In this document: positions 52,140 through 60,631 of the stretch, piece by piece | How the letters are laid out: every line of letters begins with the position of its first letter | How positions within the stretch are numbered: position 1 is the stretch's first letter | NCBI GenBank assembly: GCA_964430565.1 | Contig: CAYSFD010000024.1 | Coordinates: 1 to 64,000, forward strand | Length of the DNA: 64,000 nt | Direction of reading: 5' to 3' | DNA from: VBDM01 sp964430565 | GTDB taxonomy: Bacteria > Pseudomonadota > Gammaproteobacteria > Burkholderiales > SG8-39 | The notes under the pieces: generated by a model | The model's input: only the letters and a program-made list of their open reading frames with translations | Told to the model about the DNA's origin: nothing | The model's database searches: none | Position numbers and translations under genes: made by a program

Positions 52140-52769
52140 TCAGATCCAGTACGACGCGGTCGTCATCAGGCGAGCGGCGACGCGCATTCCGAGCTTCGCG
52201 GCTTCAGGCAGTTCGCGCGCGCCGAGCGACTCGGCCGTGCGCCGGTGTCCGGCTTCCTCGGCTTGCATCGCTTCGATCACCACGCGCGTTCTCGCGTCTT
52301 GGCGATCGAGCCGGTCCAGATGCCCCTGCAGGTGCCGCTCGACCTGGCGCTCGGTCTCCGCGAGGAATCCGAGGCTCCAGCGGTCGCCGAGACGCCCCGC
52401 CGCATAACCGATGGCAAGCGAACCCGCGTACCAAAGGGGATTGAGCGCGCTCAAACGCCCGCCCAGTTCGCGCACGCGTTGCGCGCTCCACGCGAGGTGA
52501 TCGGCCTCCTCGCCGGCCGCCTGGTGCAGCGCCGACTTGATGCCCATGTCGCCGGACGCGAGTGCCTGGCCTTGGTACAAAGCCTGCGCGCACACTTCCC
52601 CGCAATGATTGACGCGCATCAGCGCCGCGGCCCGGCGGCGTGAATCGGCTTCGAGGTTTTTTTCCGGGACCCGGTCGGCCGGACTCGGGCGGTGCGCTGG
52701 AGGCTGACCCAGCAAAACGCGCAGCCCCTTGTCGAATTCGCCGATGCAGTGATTCAGATCAAACGGCAT
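52140..52769 (-). CDS. coq7: ubiquinone biosynthesis hydroxylase Coq7
   Basis: 209 residues, di-iron ferritin-like monooxygenase for the C6 hydroxylation of demethoxyubiquinone. Iron-ligand motifs: MRVNHCGEVCAQALYQGQ (Glu), EEADHLAWS (Glu and His), ETERQVERHLQGHLD (Glu) and AEEAGHRR (Glu and His). I choose the ATG at 52769 (MPFDLNHCIGEFDKGLR); a TTG nine codons earlier is also open. It is convergent with the osmC-like gene, ten bases apart. Confidence 0.95.
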   Translation of the reverse strand: MPFDLNHCIGEFDKGLRVLLGQPPAHRPSPADRVPEKNLEADSRRRAAALMRVNHCGEVCAQALYQGQALASGDMGIKSALHQAAGEEADHLAWSAQRVRELGGRLSALNPLWYAGSLAIGYAAGRLGDRWSLGFLAETERQVERHLQGHLDRLDRQDARTRVVIEAMQAEEAGHRRTAESLGARELPEAAKLGMRVAARLMTTASYWI

Positions 52770-52843
52770 GCCGTGGACGGGATGGACGTTGCGCAATCTT
52801 TTGGGTTCGCTTGCTCATTGCCTTTGCTCGTCAGAATTTGAGC

Positions 52844-53230
52844 TTACAGCTTGCGCACGCCCTCGCCGTATTTTGCCACTGCCTTGTCCATCGTCAGCAG
52901 CGTCAATCCCTCCACGCGAGCTTGCGCCACGAGGATGCGGTCGAAGGGGTCTTTGTGCAAGGGCGGGAGATCGTTCACGGCGACGGTGTGTTCGCTTGTG
53001 ACAGGCAATTCGCGGTAGCCATTGACCAGCAGCATGCGCCATAGGCGGCGCGGGTCAACGCTAAAATCGGAGCGCTCGAGCCCGTTCTTGATGCTGATCT
53101 CCCACAGACTGGCAGAACTGAACACGAGTTGATTGGCGGGATCGAGCAGCAACGTGCGCGTTTTGGTCGACAGCCGCTGCGGTTCGCTCGCTGCCCACAG
53201 CAACAGGTGGGTGTCGAGCAGCAGGTTCAA
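52844..53230 (-). CDS. PIN-domain toxin, VapC type
   Basis: 128 residues. The PIN nuclease fold with conserved acidic residues: LLDTHLLLW (Asp near residue 6), SSASLWEISIK (Glu near 43) and KDPFDRILVAQA (Asp near 97). Probably a site-specific RNase. Its start is TTG, overlapping the antitoxin stop (TTGA); no ATG is available nearby in that frame. The catalytic residues look intact. Confidence 0.9.
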   Translation of the reverse strand: MNLLLDTHLLLWAASEPQRLSTKTRTLLLDPANQLVFSSASLWEISIKNGLERSDFSVDPRRLWRMLLVNGYRELPVTSEHTVAVNDLPPLHKDPFDRILVAQARVEGLTLLTMDKAVAKYGEGVRKL

Positions 53231-53475
53231 ACCTTGCGCCCCGCAAACAGGTTTTCGACCTCGCCGCCGCCCATCTGGTCGAAATCATCCGGCACGGAAA
53301 ATTCACCCGCCATAAAGCCCAGGCGGCCGGCCGTTCCCGCTTCTGCGTGCGCCAGCGGGATGACCTTGACCATAGGCTTGCCCGCCTTGGCGATGATGAA
53401 CGCCTCGCCCCGCGCGGCCTGCTCCACCAGCTTGGAAAGCTGGGTTTTGGCATCGTGAATGTTGACGGTAAGCAT
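53227..53475 (-). CDS. Phd/YefM-family antitoxin
   Basis: 82 residues: N-terminal MLTVNIHDAKTQLSKLVEQAARGEAFIIAKAGKPMVKV, the Phd/YefM DNA-binding pattern, and a C-terminal tail (DDFDQMGGGEVENLF) that would bind the PIN toxin. It is first in a two-gene operon; Phd/YefM antitoxins with PIN toxins are a common pairing. Confidence 0.9.
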   Translation of the reverse strand: MLTVNIHDAKTQLSKLVEQAARGEAFIIAKAGKPMVKVIPLAHAEAGTAGRLGFMAGEFSVPDDFDQMGGGEVENLFAGRKV

Positions 53476-53568
53476 GGGCGGCCTCGACTTGAACTAATGG
53501 AGGTTAGTTTACATGAAACGAAGGGAACGGCAAAGCGCCGGGCAGTGAGTGCGCCCTGCCGGGCGCAC

Positions 53569-53599
53569 AAAAAAAAACGGGCACCCGAAGGTGCCCGTT
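53569..53599 (-). terminator. intrinsic terminator of the porin gene
   Basis: On the minus strand a perfect 10-bp stem AACGGGCACC / GGTGCCCGTT around a UUCG tetraloop, then a run of eight T. It is 36 bases after the porin stop. Confidence 0.95.
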
Positions 53600-53634
53600 C
53601 TGTACTCGCAACTCCGAGCGATAGTCCGACTCGA

Positions 53635-54861
53635 TCAGAAGTTGTGGATCATGCCAACGGCGATGATCTGCGGGTCGGCGGCGATAACCTGATTGGCCGC
53701 AGTCCGCGACGTGATGCTCGCGCCGTTGTAGTCCTGGTTGTACTGGGCTTTGTTGGTGATCTTGTTATAGCTCACGTAGGCGTGGGTCCGCTTGGAAAAA
53801 TTATACTTCGTGGCTACCGTGATCTGGTTCGCTTCGGTATCGTCGCATTGCGTTCCCGGTGTCACGCCCGCATTGACCGGCAAACCCGTGTCGCATCCGC
53901 TTCCGGTGATCTTGTTGATGACGTTATACTGGATGACCGGTTGCCAGGCGCCGAACATATGGTCCCAGCTTACAGCTATACCTTGTTGCTCCAAGGTACA
54001 AGCGGTCGCCACCGTATTGCAGGTCGCGACAAAACCGGTAGCGGTCGCACCAGTGCCTAAAACGCCACCTTTTTCCGAATTGGAGTTTACAGCGATCAGC
54101 GAAATCTGACCGGCGGGCACGTATCTCCAGCCGCCACGAAGCTTGAGTGCAGTGGTCCGGCCAGTCAATTCGTTGAGGTTATTTTGATCGACCGTAGCAA
54201 AGTCAAACCCCCAGGCAAACGGACCGTGCGTGCCCTGCGCCGTCAGTCCGAGTAGATTGCTATTGACTGCTGCGCCGGGGCCTTGCGCTTCGGCACCCGC
54301 CGCCCAGCTGAGGATAAAATTGACTCCCGAAAATGTCGGCGTTGTGTACTGCACGGTGTTGCTGAAGCGCGAAACGCCTACCCCCATGCCGCGGCCAAAG
54401 GTGCCCGAGCACATTTGACAGGCAGCGTTCAGCCAGTTGGCTCCAACCTGGTCGATCGCTCCGTTCGCCCACCACACGTTGCTGCGGCCGAAGGTCACCT
54501 GACCGAAGCCGCCCGCCAGCCCGACGTGGCCGATACGCGAAGACAAGAACCCGGTGCTGGTGTTTGCCGCTCCGGACTGGCCGGCCTGGCTGCCGGTGTC
54601 GATGTTGACACCCGACTCCATCAGGAACACGGCGCGAAGGCCGCCTCCCAGGTCTTCCGAACCCTGGAATCCAAGACGCGATGAGCTGTCAAAGACCCGA
54701 GGACGGCTCTTGTAGTCGTTAGCTGAGTTCACGGCGCCCTTCGCCTCGTACATGTCTACACCCACCGACGCACGGCCGTAGATCGAGTAGTTCTGAGCCA
54801 AGGCAGCGGCAGGAGCAGCCAAGGCTCCAGCGACTGCGACTGCCATCAGTTTCTTGTTCAT
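53635..54861 (-). CDS. Gram-negative general porin
   Basis: 408 residues: signal peptide ending AAALAQ, then the betaproteobacterial porin start SIYGRASVGVDMYE, SRLGFQGSEDLGGGLRAVF, and the C-terminal beta-strand ending in Phe (GMIHNF), needed for BAM-dependent assembly. A 16-strand trimeric channel is expected. The ATG at 54861 has GAGGAG 9 nt upstream; the 20 residues before it in the open frame do not look like a signal peptide. The terminator follows directly and a promoter region with two inverted repeats precedes it. Confidence 0.95.
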   Translation of the reverse strand: MNKKLMAVAVAGALAAPAAALAQNYSIYGRASVGVDMYEAKGAVNSANDYKSRPRVFDSSSRLGFQGSEDLGGGLRAVFLMESGVNIDTGSQAGQSGAANTSTGFLSSRIGHVGLAGGFGQVTFGRSNVWWANGAIDQVGANWLNAACQMCSGTFGRGMGVGVSRFSNTVQYTTPTFSGVNFILSWAAGAEAQGPGAAVNSNLLGLTAQGTHGPFAWGFDFATVDQNNLNELTGRTTALKLRGGWRYVPAGQISLIAVNSNSEKGGVLGTGATATGFVATCNTVATACTLEQQGIAVSWDHMFGAWQPVIQYNVINKITGSGCDTGLPVNAGVTPGTQCDDTEANQITVATKYNFSKRTHAYVSYNKITNKAQYNQDYNGASITSRTAANQVIAADPQIIAVGMIHNF

Positions 54862-54953
54862 CGAAAGATTCTCCTCTTTGATTGACCACAAGACGGCCAT
54901 GTGCCGCGCCGCCCGCTCCACCCTCGGTTTGAGGATGTTGCAATTCTGCCAAT

Positions 54954-55027
54954 GAGATGCGCTTATCTCAAGAGCCAGCGTGACTTTTTTTTCAGGGTTG
55001 TCCCGCTACTGTTGTATTTTCACAACA
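54954..55027. promoter_or_regulatory. porin upstream region with two inverted repeats
   Basis: Two inverted repeats lie 95-170 bases before the porin start: GAGAT-GCGCTT-ATCTC (54954-54969) and TGTTGT-ATTTTC-ACAACA (55010-55027). A possible minus-strand promoter TTGAGA, 17 bases, CAGAAT falls on the first. They could be operators of a porin regulator; neither matches a site I know well. Confidence 0.4.
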
Positions 55028-55055
55028 ATGAGTGGAAGTTATGGTCCCAAACATA

Positions 55056-55850
55056 TCAATGGCTTAGAAAAATACGCTTGAGCTCGATCCCGGGATCGGG
55101 CGCGCGCATGAAGGCTTCACCCACCAGGAATGCGTGCACCCCCGCCTGTCTCAGGCCGGCAACGTGCTCCGGCATCAGTATTCCGCTCTCGGTGACGACC
55201 AGCCGCGCCGCCGGGACGTACGGGAGGAGCCCGAGCGTGGTGTCGAGCGAAGTCTCGAAACTGCGCAGGTCGCGGTTGTTGATGCCGATGAGCGGGGTCG
55301 CCAGATCGAGCGCGAGCTCGAGCTCGGCGCGGTCATGCACTTCGGCGAGCACCGCCATGCCGAGCGAGGCGGCCAGGGCCTCCAGCTCGCGCATCTGCGA
55401 AGACGCGAGCGCCGCCACGATGAGCAGGATGCCGTCCGCGCCCGAGGCGCGCGCCTGGTATACCTGGTACGGATCGACCACGAAGTCCTTGCGCAGCGCC
55501 GGCAGCTCGCAGGCTGAGCGAGCGGCGGACAGATGCTCGGCGCGCCCTTGAAAAAACCGCTCGTCGGTGAGCACCGAGAGACAGGCGGCGCCGTGGCGCG
55601 CATAGGACCGGGCGATCGCCTCCGGGTCGAAGGGCTCGCGCAGCACCCCCTTGCTCGGGCTCGCCTTCTTGATCTCGGCGATCACCGCCGGCAGCCCGGC
55701 GTTGATTTTCGCGCGCAGGGCGCCGACAAAGTCGCGAGGTTTTCCCGCCGCCTCTGCTTGCTCGCGCACGGCGGCGGCGCCCAGGGTCTTCTTCGCTGTT
55801 TCGATTTCCTCGGCCTTGACGGTGAGGATCGCCTTCAGGATGTCAGCCAC
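55056..55850 (-). CDS. trpC: indole-3-glycerol phosphate synthase
   Basis: 264 residues: TIM barrel for the fourth step of tryptophan synthesis. Signature blocks VIAEIKKASPSKG (substrate Lys), CLSVLTDERFFQG and VVTESGI. I take the GTG at 55850, giving the usual MADILKAI start, which overlaps the trpD stop by eight bases; a TTG two codons earlier is the alternative. Last gene of the trpEGDC run. No terminator was found before the porin region. Confidence 0.96.
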   Translation of the reverse strand: MADILKAILTVKAEEIETAKKTLGAAAVREQAEAAGKPRDFVGALRAKINAGLPAVIAEIKKASPSKGVLREPFDPEAIARSYARHGAACLSVLTDERFFQGRAEHLSAARSACELPALRKDFVVDPYQVYQARASGADGILLIVAALASSQMRELEALAASLGMAVLAEVHDRAELELALDLATPLIGINNRDLRSFETSLDTTLGLLPYVPAARLVVTESGILMPEHVAGLRQAGVHAFLVGEAFMRAPDPGIELKRIFLSH

Positions 55851-56877
55851 GTGCAAGCTGCTGGGTCAGTCTTACGAAAGCATCGAGCTTGGCGCGCGCC
55901 GCGCCGCTCTTGAGGATTTCGAAGGCCGCTTCCACGCCGTCCTCCAAACTGCCCGCCTTTCCGGCCACATAGATTGCGGCCCCCGCGTTGAGCGCAACGA
56001 TGTCGCGCGCGGCCCCCGCCTTGTTTTCGAGCGCGGCAACGATGACGTTGCGCGACTCCTCCACCGTCGCCACGCGCAGCGCCCCGGGGTCGTGCAGGGG
56101 CAAGCCGAATTTCTCCGGATGGATGAGGTACTCGTTGATCTTGCCCTCCTTCAACTCCCCGATCATGGTCTGGCCGCTCACGGAGATCTCGTCCAGGCCC
56201 TCCAGGCCGTATACAGTCATCGCATGGCGCGCGCCCAGGCGCTGCAGCACCCGGATCTGGATGCCGACGAGGTCGGGGTGAAATACCCCCATCACCTGCG
56301 CCGGCGCGCCGGCCGGGTTGGTGAGCGGCCCGAGGAGATTGAACAAGGTGCGTACTCCCAGCTCGCGCCGCACCGGAGCGGCGTGCTTCATCGCCGTATG
56401 ATGGTTCGGCGCAAACATGAAACCCACTCCGACTTCGTCGATGCAGCGGCCCACCTGCTCGGGCTTCAGGTTGATGTTTGCCCCGAGCGCCTCCAGCACA
56501 TCGGCGCTGCCCGACTGCGAGGACACGGCCCGGTTGCCGTGCTTGGCGACGCGGCCCCCAGCCGCGGCACAGACGAACATGGATGCGGTGGAAATGTTGA
56601 AGGTGTGCGCGCCGTCGCCGCCGGTGCCGACGATGTCCACCAGATTGTCGGGGTCCTTGACCGTCACCCGGGTTGCAAGCTCGCGCATCACCTTTGCCGC
56701 GGCGGTGATCTCGCCGATGGTTTCCTTCTTCACCCGCAGCCCGATGATGATCGCCGCGATCATGACCGGGGACATCTGCCCGCTCATGATCTGGCGCATC
56801 AGGTCGAGCATTTCGTCGTGGAATATCTCGCGGTGCTCGATGGTCCGCGTCAAAGCTTCCTGGGCCGTGATGCTCAT
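55843..56877 (-). CDS. trpD: anthranilate phosphoribosyltransferase
   Basis: 344 residues. PRPP-binding blocks LVDIVGTGGDGAHTFNIST and VAKHGNRAVSSQSGSADVLEALG are diagnostic, with MFAPNHHTAMKHAAPVRRELGVRT after them. Its ATG overlaps the trpG stop (ATGA). Confidence 0.98.
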   Translation of the reverse strand: MSITAQEALTRTIEHREIFHDEMLDLMRQIMSGQMSPVMIAAIIIGLRVKKETIGEITAAAKVMRELATRVTVKDPDNLVDIVGTGGDGAHTFNISTASMFVCAAAGGRVAKHGNRAVSSQSGSADVLEALGANINLKPEQVGRCIDEVGVGFMFAPNHHTAMKHAAPVRRELGVRTLFNLLGPLTNPAGAPAQVMGVFHPDLVGIQIRVLQRLGARHAMTVYGLEGLDEISVSGQTMIGELKEGKINEYLIHPEKFGLPLHDPGALRVATVEESRNVIVAALENKAGAARDIVALNAGAAIYVAGKAGSLEDGVEAAFEILKSGAARAKLDAFVRLTQQLARG

Positions 56878-57446
56878 ACCGCCTCCTTTTGCAGGAAATT
56901 CCTCAGGAGCGCGTGCCCGTGCTCGGTGAGAAAGGATTCAGGGTGGAACTGCACGCCCTCGACCGCGAATTCGCGGTGGCGCACGCCCATGATCTCGCCG
57001 TCCTCGGACTGCGCGGTAACCTCGAGGCAGCCGGGCAGGGTCGCGCGGCGAATCACAAGCGAATGGTAGCGGGTCGCGATGAAAGGGCTCGGCAGACCGT
57101 GAAACACCCCGAGCCCGAAATGGCTGATCGCTGAAGTCTTGCCGTGAACGACCTTGCCTGCGCGCACAATCTCGCCGCCGAAGGCTTGGCCGATCGCCTG
57201 GTGACCCAGGCACACACCGAGGATTGGGATCTTGCCTGCGAACTCCAGCACTACCGCTAGCGAAATGCCCGCTTCCTTGGGTGTGCACGGGCCCGGCGAA
57301 ATGACGATGCCGCCAGGCCTCATTGCCGTGATGTCCTCGGTGGAAATCTCATCGTTTCGGAACACCTTGACGTCGGCGCCCAACTCGCCGAGATATTGCA
57401 CCAGGTTCCAGGTGAAGGAATCGTAGTTGTCTATCATCAGCAGCAC
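56874..57446 (-). CDS. trpG: anthranilate synthase glutaminase subunit
   Basis: 190 residues, class I glutamine amidotransferase. Catalytic Cys in GVCLGHQA (near residue 80) and His-Glu in QFHPES. Start GTG one base after the trpE stop, so translation is coupled. In this group the same subunit commonly also serves PabB. Confidence 0.97.
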   Translation of the reverse strand: MLLMIDNYDSFTWNLVQYLGELGADVKVFRNDEISTEDITAMRPGGIVISPGPCTPKEAGISLAVVLEFAGKIPILGVCLGHQAIGQAFGGEIVRAGKVVHGKTSAISHFGLGVFHGLPSPFIATRYHSLVIRRATLPGCLEVTAQSEDGEIMGVRHREFAVEGVQFHPESFLTEHGHALLRNFLQKEAV

Positions 57447-57447
57447 G

Positions 57448-58953
57448 TTACGCCTCCTCGCCCAGGCCGTCCTGCACCTGCTCGGCCGCGCGCAGGACGG
57501 CGCGGGCCTTGGCTTCGGTCTCGCGCCATTCGCTTTCCGGGATGGAGTCCGCGACGATGCCTGCAGCCGCTTGCACGTAGAGCACGCTGTCCTTGACGAT
57601 GCCGGTGCGAATTGCGATCGCGAGGTCCATCGCGCCGCTGAAACTCAGGTAGCCGCAGGCGCCTCCATAGATACCGCGTTTTAGCGGCTCGAGTTCGTCG
57701 ATGATTTCCATGGCCCTTACCTTGGGCGCCCCGGTGAGGGTCCCTGCGGGGAAGGTAGCACGCAGCACGTCCAGGCTGGTCATGCCGGGCCTGAGCACGC
57801 CCTCGACGTTGGAGACGATATGCTGCACGTGGGAGTACTTCTCGACCACCATCTGCTCGGTGACTCTCACGCTGCCGATTTCGGCAATGCGGCCGATGTC
57901 GTTACGCGCCAGATCGATGAGCATCACGTGCTCGGCGCGCTCCTTGGGGTCGCCGAGCAATTCCCGAGCGAGCGCTTCGTCCTCGTCCGGCGTCGCGCCG
58001 CGCGGCTTGGTGCCGGCGAGCGGGCGGACCGTGACGATCTGGCGTTCCACGCCGCTGTACACGCGAGCCTCCTGGCGCACCAGAATTTCAGGAGAAGCGC
58101 CGACGACCTGGAAATCGCCGAAGTCGTAGAAGTACATGTAGGGCGAAGGGTTGATCGAACGCAGCGCCCGGTAGAGCGAGAGCGGCGCGTCGCGAAAGGC
58201 CAGCTGAATCCGCTGCCCAATCTGCACCTGCATCACGTCTCCGGCCAGAACGTATTGCTTCGCTTTAGCCACCGCCGCCAGGTAGTCCGTTTTGGCGAAC
58301 TCGCGCACCGCCTCGGTCCGAGCGCCCGAGTGCGCGTCCGGCGGGTCAATCGGCTGGCGCAGCCTGACGCGCAGCTCCCGCAGCCGGCTTTGCGCGCGGG
58401 CATAAGCGTTCTCCACGCCTGGATCGGCATAGACGATGAGATGGAGCTTGCCGGTGAGGTTATCGACCACGGCCAGCTCTTCTGTCAGCAGCAGCAGAAT
58501 ATCGGGCACGTCGATGCCGCCGGGCTTTTCCGTCAACGCCAATTTCTTCTCGATGACCCGCACGGTGTCGTAGCCGAAGTAGCCGACCCACCCGCCGCAC
58601 AGACGCGGCAGCCCGGGAGGCACGACCGCACGAATGCGGCGGGTGTAAGAATCCACAAAGGCGAGCGGATCGCCGGCGCGGCGCTCGACCTCCCGGCCAT
58701 CGACGGTGACGACGGTCTCGCAGCCGGCGGGAGCAATGTGCGCCTCCAGCCGGGCGCGCGCCGGCAAACCGACAAAAGAGTAGCGGCCGAAACGCTCGCC
58801 GCCTACCACCGACTCGAGCAGGAAAGTGTTCGGGGCGTTCGCGAGCTTGAGATAGATCGACAGCGGTGTGTCGAGATCGGCAAAGGTCTCGGCGACGAGC
58901 GGGATGCGGTTGAAACCCTGAGCGGCAAGCCGCTGGAATTCTGCTTCAGTCAT
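57448..58953 (-). CDS. trpE: anthranilate synthase chorismate-binding subunit
   Basis: 501 residues. The N-terminal part has the Trp feedback site pattern LLESVVGGERFGRYSFVG; the chorismate-binding domain carries VQIGQRIQ, PYMYFYDFGDFQVVGASPEILVR, RPLAGTKPRG, and the conserved LTGAPKVRAME. The ATG at 58953 has GGAG seven bases upstream; a GTG four codons earlier is unnecessary. It is preceded by the leader ORF at 59035-59097. Confidence 0.98.
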   Translation of the reverse strand: MTEAEFQRLAAQGFNRIPLVAETFADLDTPLSIYLKLANAPNTFLLESVVGGERFGRYSFVGLPARARLEAHIAPAGCETVVTVDGREVERRAGDPLAFVDSYTRRIRAVVPPGLPRLCGGWVGYFGYDTVRVIEKKLALTEKPGGIDVPDILLLLTEELAVVDNLTGKLHLIVYADPGVENAYARAQSRLRELRVRLRQPIDPPDAHSGARTEAVREFAKTDYLAAVAKAKQYVLAGDVMQVQIGQRIQLAFRDAPLSLYRALRSINPSPYMYFYDFGDFQVVGASPEILVRQEARVYSGVERQIVTVRPLAGTKPRGATPDEDEALARELLGDPKERAEHVMLIDLARNDIGRIAEIGSVRVTEQMVVEKYSHVQHIVSNVEGVLRPGMTSLDVLRATFPAGTLTGAPKVRAMEIIDELEPLKRGIYGGACGYLSFSGAMDLAIAIRTGIVKDSVLYVQAAAGIVADSIPESEWRETEAKARAVLRAAEQVQDGLGEEA

Positions 58954-58993
58954 CGACTGCTCCACGAAAACGTTCTGAGGTACTGCGGGGTGT

Positions 58994-59059
58994 GCGCGCC
59001 TGTCTCAGGTTGCGGCGCGCGCGGACTACGGCATTTAGCTGCGCCACCAGCGCCAGCTA
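58994..59059 (-). promoter_or_regulatory. candidate trp attenuator structures
   Basis: In the RNA, hairpin A (59036-59059) pairs TAGCT ... GCGC with GCGC AGCTA over the Trp codons. Hairpin B (58994-59020) pairs GCGCGCC with GGCGCGC. The GGCGC of hairpin A can instead pair with GCGCC of hairpin B, giving the mutually exclusive folds expected of an attenuator. Hairpin B has no strong U-run after it, so if attenuation occurs it may be partly Rho-dependent or act on translation. Confidence 0.55.
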
Positions 59060-59097
59060 CGCCATTGCTTCCGCTTCTCAGTGTTCTCGCAGGGCAC
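59035..59097 (-). CDS. trpL: trp operon leader peptide
   Basis: Twenty residues and a TAA stop, from a candidate GTG at 59097. The peptide ends QWRSWRWWRS, so Trp stands at residues 12, 15, 17 and 18: four Trp codons in seven. This density next to trpE, between a promoter and the structural genes, is the classic signature of a ribosome-sensed tryptophan leader. The start codon is uncertain because no good Shine-Dalgarno site was found. Confidence 0.75.
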   Translation of the reverse strand: MPCENTEKRKQWRSWRWWRS

Positions 59098-59135
59098 GAT
59101 TGAACTTACGCCACGGCTCGTTATGGAGGCGCCAC

Positions 59136-59163
59136 TGTATAACAGCCCCGCGCGGATTGTCCA
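59136..59163 (-). promoter_or_regulatory. candidate trp promoter
   Basis: On the minus strand TGGACA (-35), 16 bases, TATACA (-10), just after the FAD-oxidoreductase stop and about 40 bases before the leader ORF. Consistent with independent transcription of trpL-EGDC. Confidence 0.6.
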
Positions 59164-59185
59164 GAATTGCCGTTGTGGAGATCGC

Positions 59186-60595
59186 CTAAAGCACCTTGCC
59201 CGGGTTCATGATTCCGAGCGGATCGAGCGCGCGCTTGACTGCGCGCATCAGCTCGAGCTCCACCGGCGACTTGTAGCGCCTGATCTCGTCTCGTTTCAAC
59301 TGTCCCAGGCCGTGCTCGGCGCTGATCGATCCGGCGAAGCGCGCGACGCCGTCGTGGACGACGCGGTTCACCGCGTCCTGCTCCCGCGCGACGAATGCCT
59401 CGGCAGGAGTCCCCTGCGGGGCGGAGACGTTGTAGTGCAGGTTGCCGTCGCCCAGGTGCCCGAAGGTGACCAGGCGGATGCCGGGAAAGGCGCGCGCAAG
59501 CTCGGCGTCGGTCGCGGCGGCGAACTCGGCGATGCGCGAGATCGGAATCGAGACATCGTGTTTGATATTCGGCCCCTCGTGCGACTGCGCCTCCGAGATA
59601 TTTTCCCTGAGCGCCCAGAAGGCCCGGGACTGCGTCTCGCTCTGCGCCACCGCGGCATCGAGAATCAGCCCGTTTCCCAATGCTTCCTCAAGCACGCTCT
59701 CGACCAGAATCCTCGCTCCCCCGCCCGGCTGCGTATCCGAAAGTTCCAGCAACACGTAGCAGGGGAAGCGCTGCGGGAAAGGCGCAGAGGTGTCCTTGAA
59801 ATGCTTGAGCACGAGCGAGAGACAGAAATCGGAGAACAGCTCAAAACCCGTGAGCCGCTCGCCGCAGGCATCCTGAGCCCGCTCAAGCAGTGCCAGAGCT
59901 TTTTCCGGACTTTGCAATGCCACCACGGCAGTGGCACGAGACTTAGGCATGGGAAAGAGCTTTAGCACCGCCGCAGTGATCACGCCGAGCGTTCCTTCAG
60001 CACCGATGAAAAGCTGCTTCAGATCGTAGCCGGTGTTGTCCTTGCGCAGGCCGCGCAGGCCGTCCCATATCTCCCCCGAAGGCAGTACCACTTCGAGCCC
60101 CAGGACGAGCTCGCGGGCATTGCCATAGCGCAGGACTGCGGTGCCGCCCGCATTGGTGGAGAGATTGCCGCCGATTTGGCAGCTGCCTTCGGCTGCGAGG
60201 CTCAAGGGAAACAGCCGCTCCGCTTCTTCGGCGGCCTTCTGCAGCTTGGCCAGGACGCAACCGGCTTCGGCGGTCATGCTGTTATTGCGCGCGTCAAGTG
60301 CGCGGATCCGGTTCAGGCGGGACAGACTGAGGACGATCTGCGATCCGCTTGCATCCGGCGTCGCCGCGCCGCACAGGCCGGTATTCCCGCCCTGAGGGAC
60401 CACCGCGGTGCGCGTATCGGCGCAGACGCGTACGACCCGCGCGACCTCCGCGGTCGACCCCGGTTTCACTACTGCAAGAGGCCGGCCGGCGTAGCGCTTG
60501 CGCCAGTCCGTCGCGTACGGCGCGAATTCCTGACGCGATGTAATCAGACCCGACGATCCGACAATGGCCCGAAGCTCGTCGATCAAGGCTGTCAT
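59186..60595 (-). CDS. FAD-linked 2-hydroxyacid dehydrogenase (GlcD / D-lactate or D-2-hydroxyglutarate type)
   Basis: 469 residues. The VAO-fold FAD-binding block reads VVPQGGNTGLCGAATPD and IGGNLSTNAGGTAVLRYGN; the C-terminal cap has the metal or substrate motif TFGHLGDGNLHYN and SAEHGLG. Family enzymes oxidise D-lactate, D-2-hydroxyglutarate or glycolate. It occupies the position between rpe and trpE where related bacteria usually carry gph (phosphoglycolate phosphatase). The ATG at 60595 follows a GGCGAA stretch; a TTG six codons earlier is less likely. Confidence 0.9.
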   Translation of the reverse strand: MTALIDELRAIVGSSGLITSRQEFAPYATDWRKRYAGRPLAVVKPGSTAEVARVVRVCADTRTAVVPQGGNTGLCGAATPDASGSQIVLSLSRLNRIRALDARNNSMTAEAGCVLAKLQKAAEEAERLFPLSLAAEGSCQIGGNLSTNAGGTAVLRYGNARELVLGLEVVLPSGEIWDGLRGLRKDNTGYDLKQLFIGAEGTLGVITAAVLKLFPMPKSRATAVVALQSPEKALALLERAQDACGERLTGFELFSDFCLSLVLKHFKDTSAPFPQRFPCYVLLELSDTQPGGGARILVESVLEEALGNGLILDAAVAQSETQSRAFWALRENISEAQSHEGPNIKHDVSIPISRIAEFAAATDAELARAFPGIRLVTFGHLGDGNLHYNVSAPQGTPAEAFVAREQDAVNRVVHDGVARFAGSISAEHGLGQLKRDEIRRYKSPVELELMRAVKRALDPLGIMNPGKVL

Positions 60596-60631
60596 TTCGC
60601 CGTCGCCGCGCAACCGCGAAGCAACCTGTCT

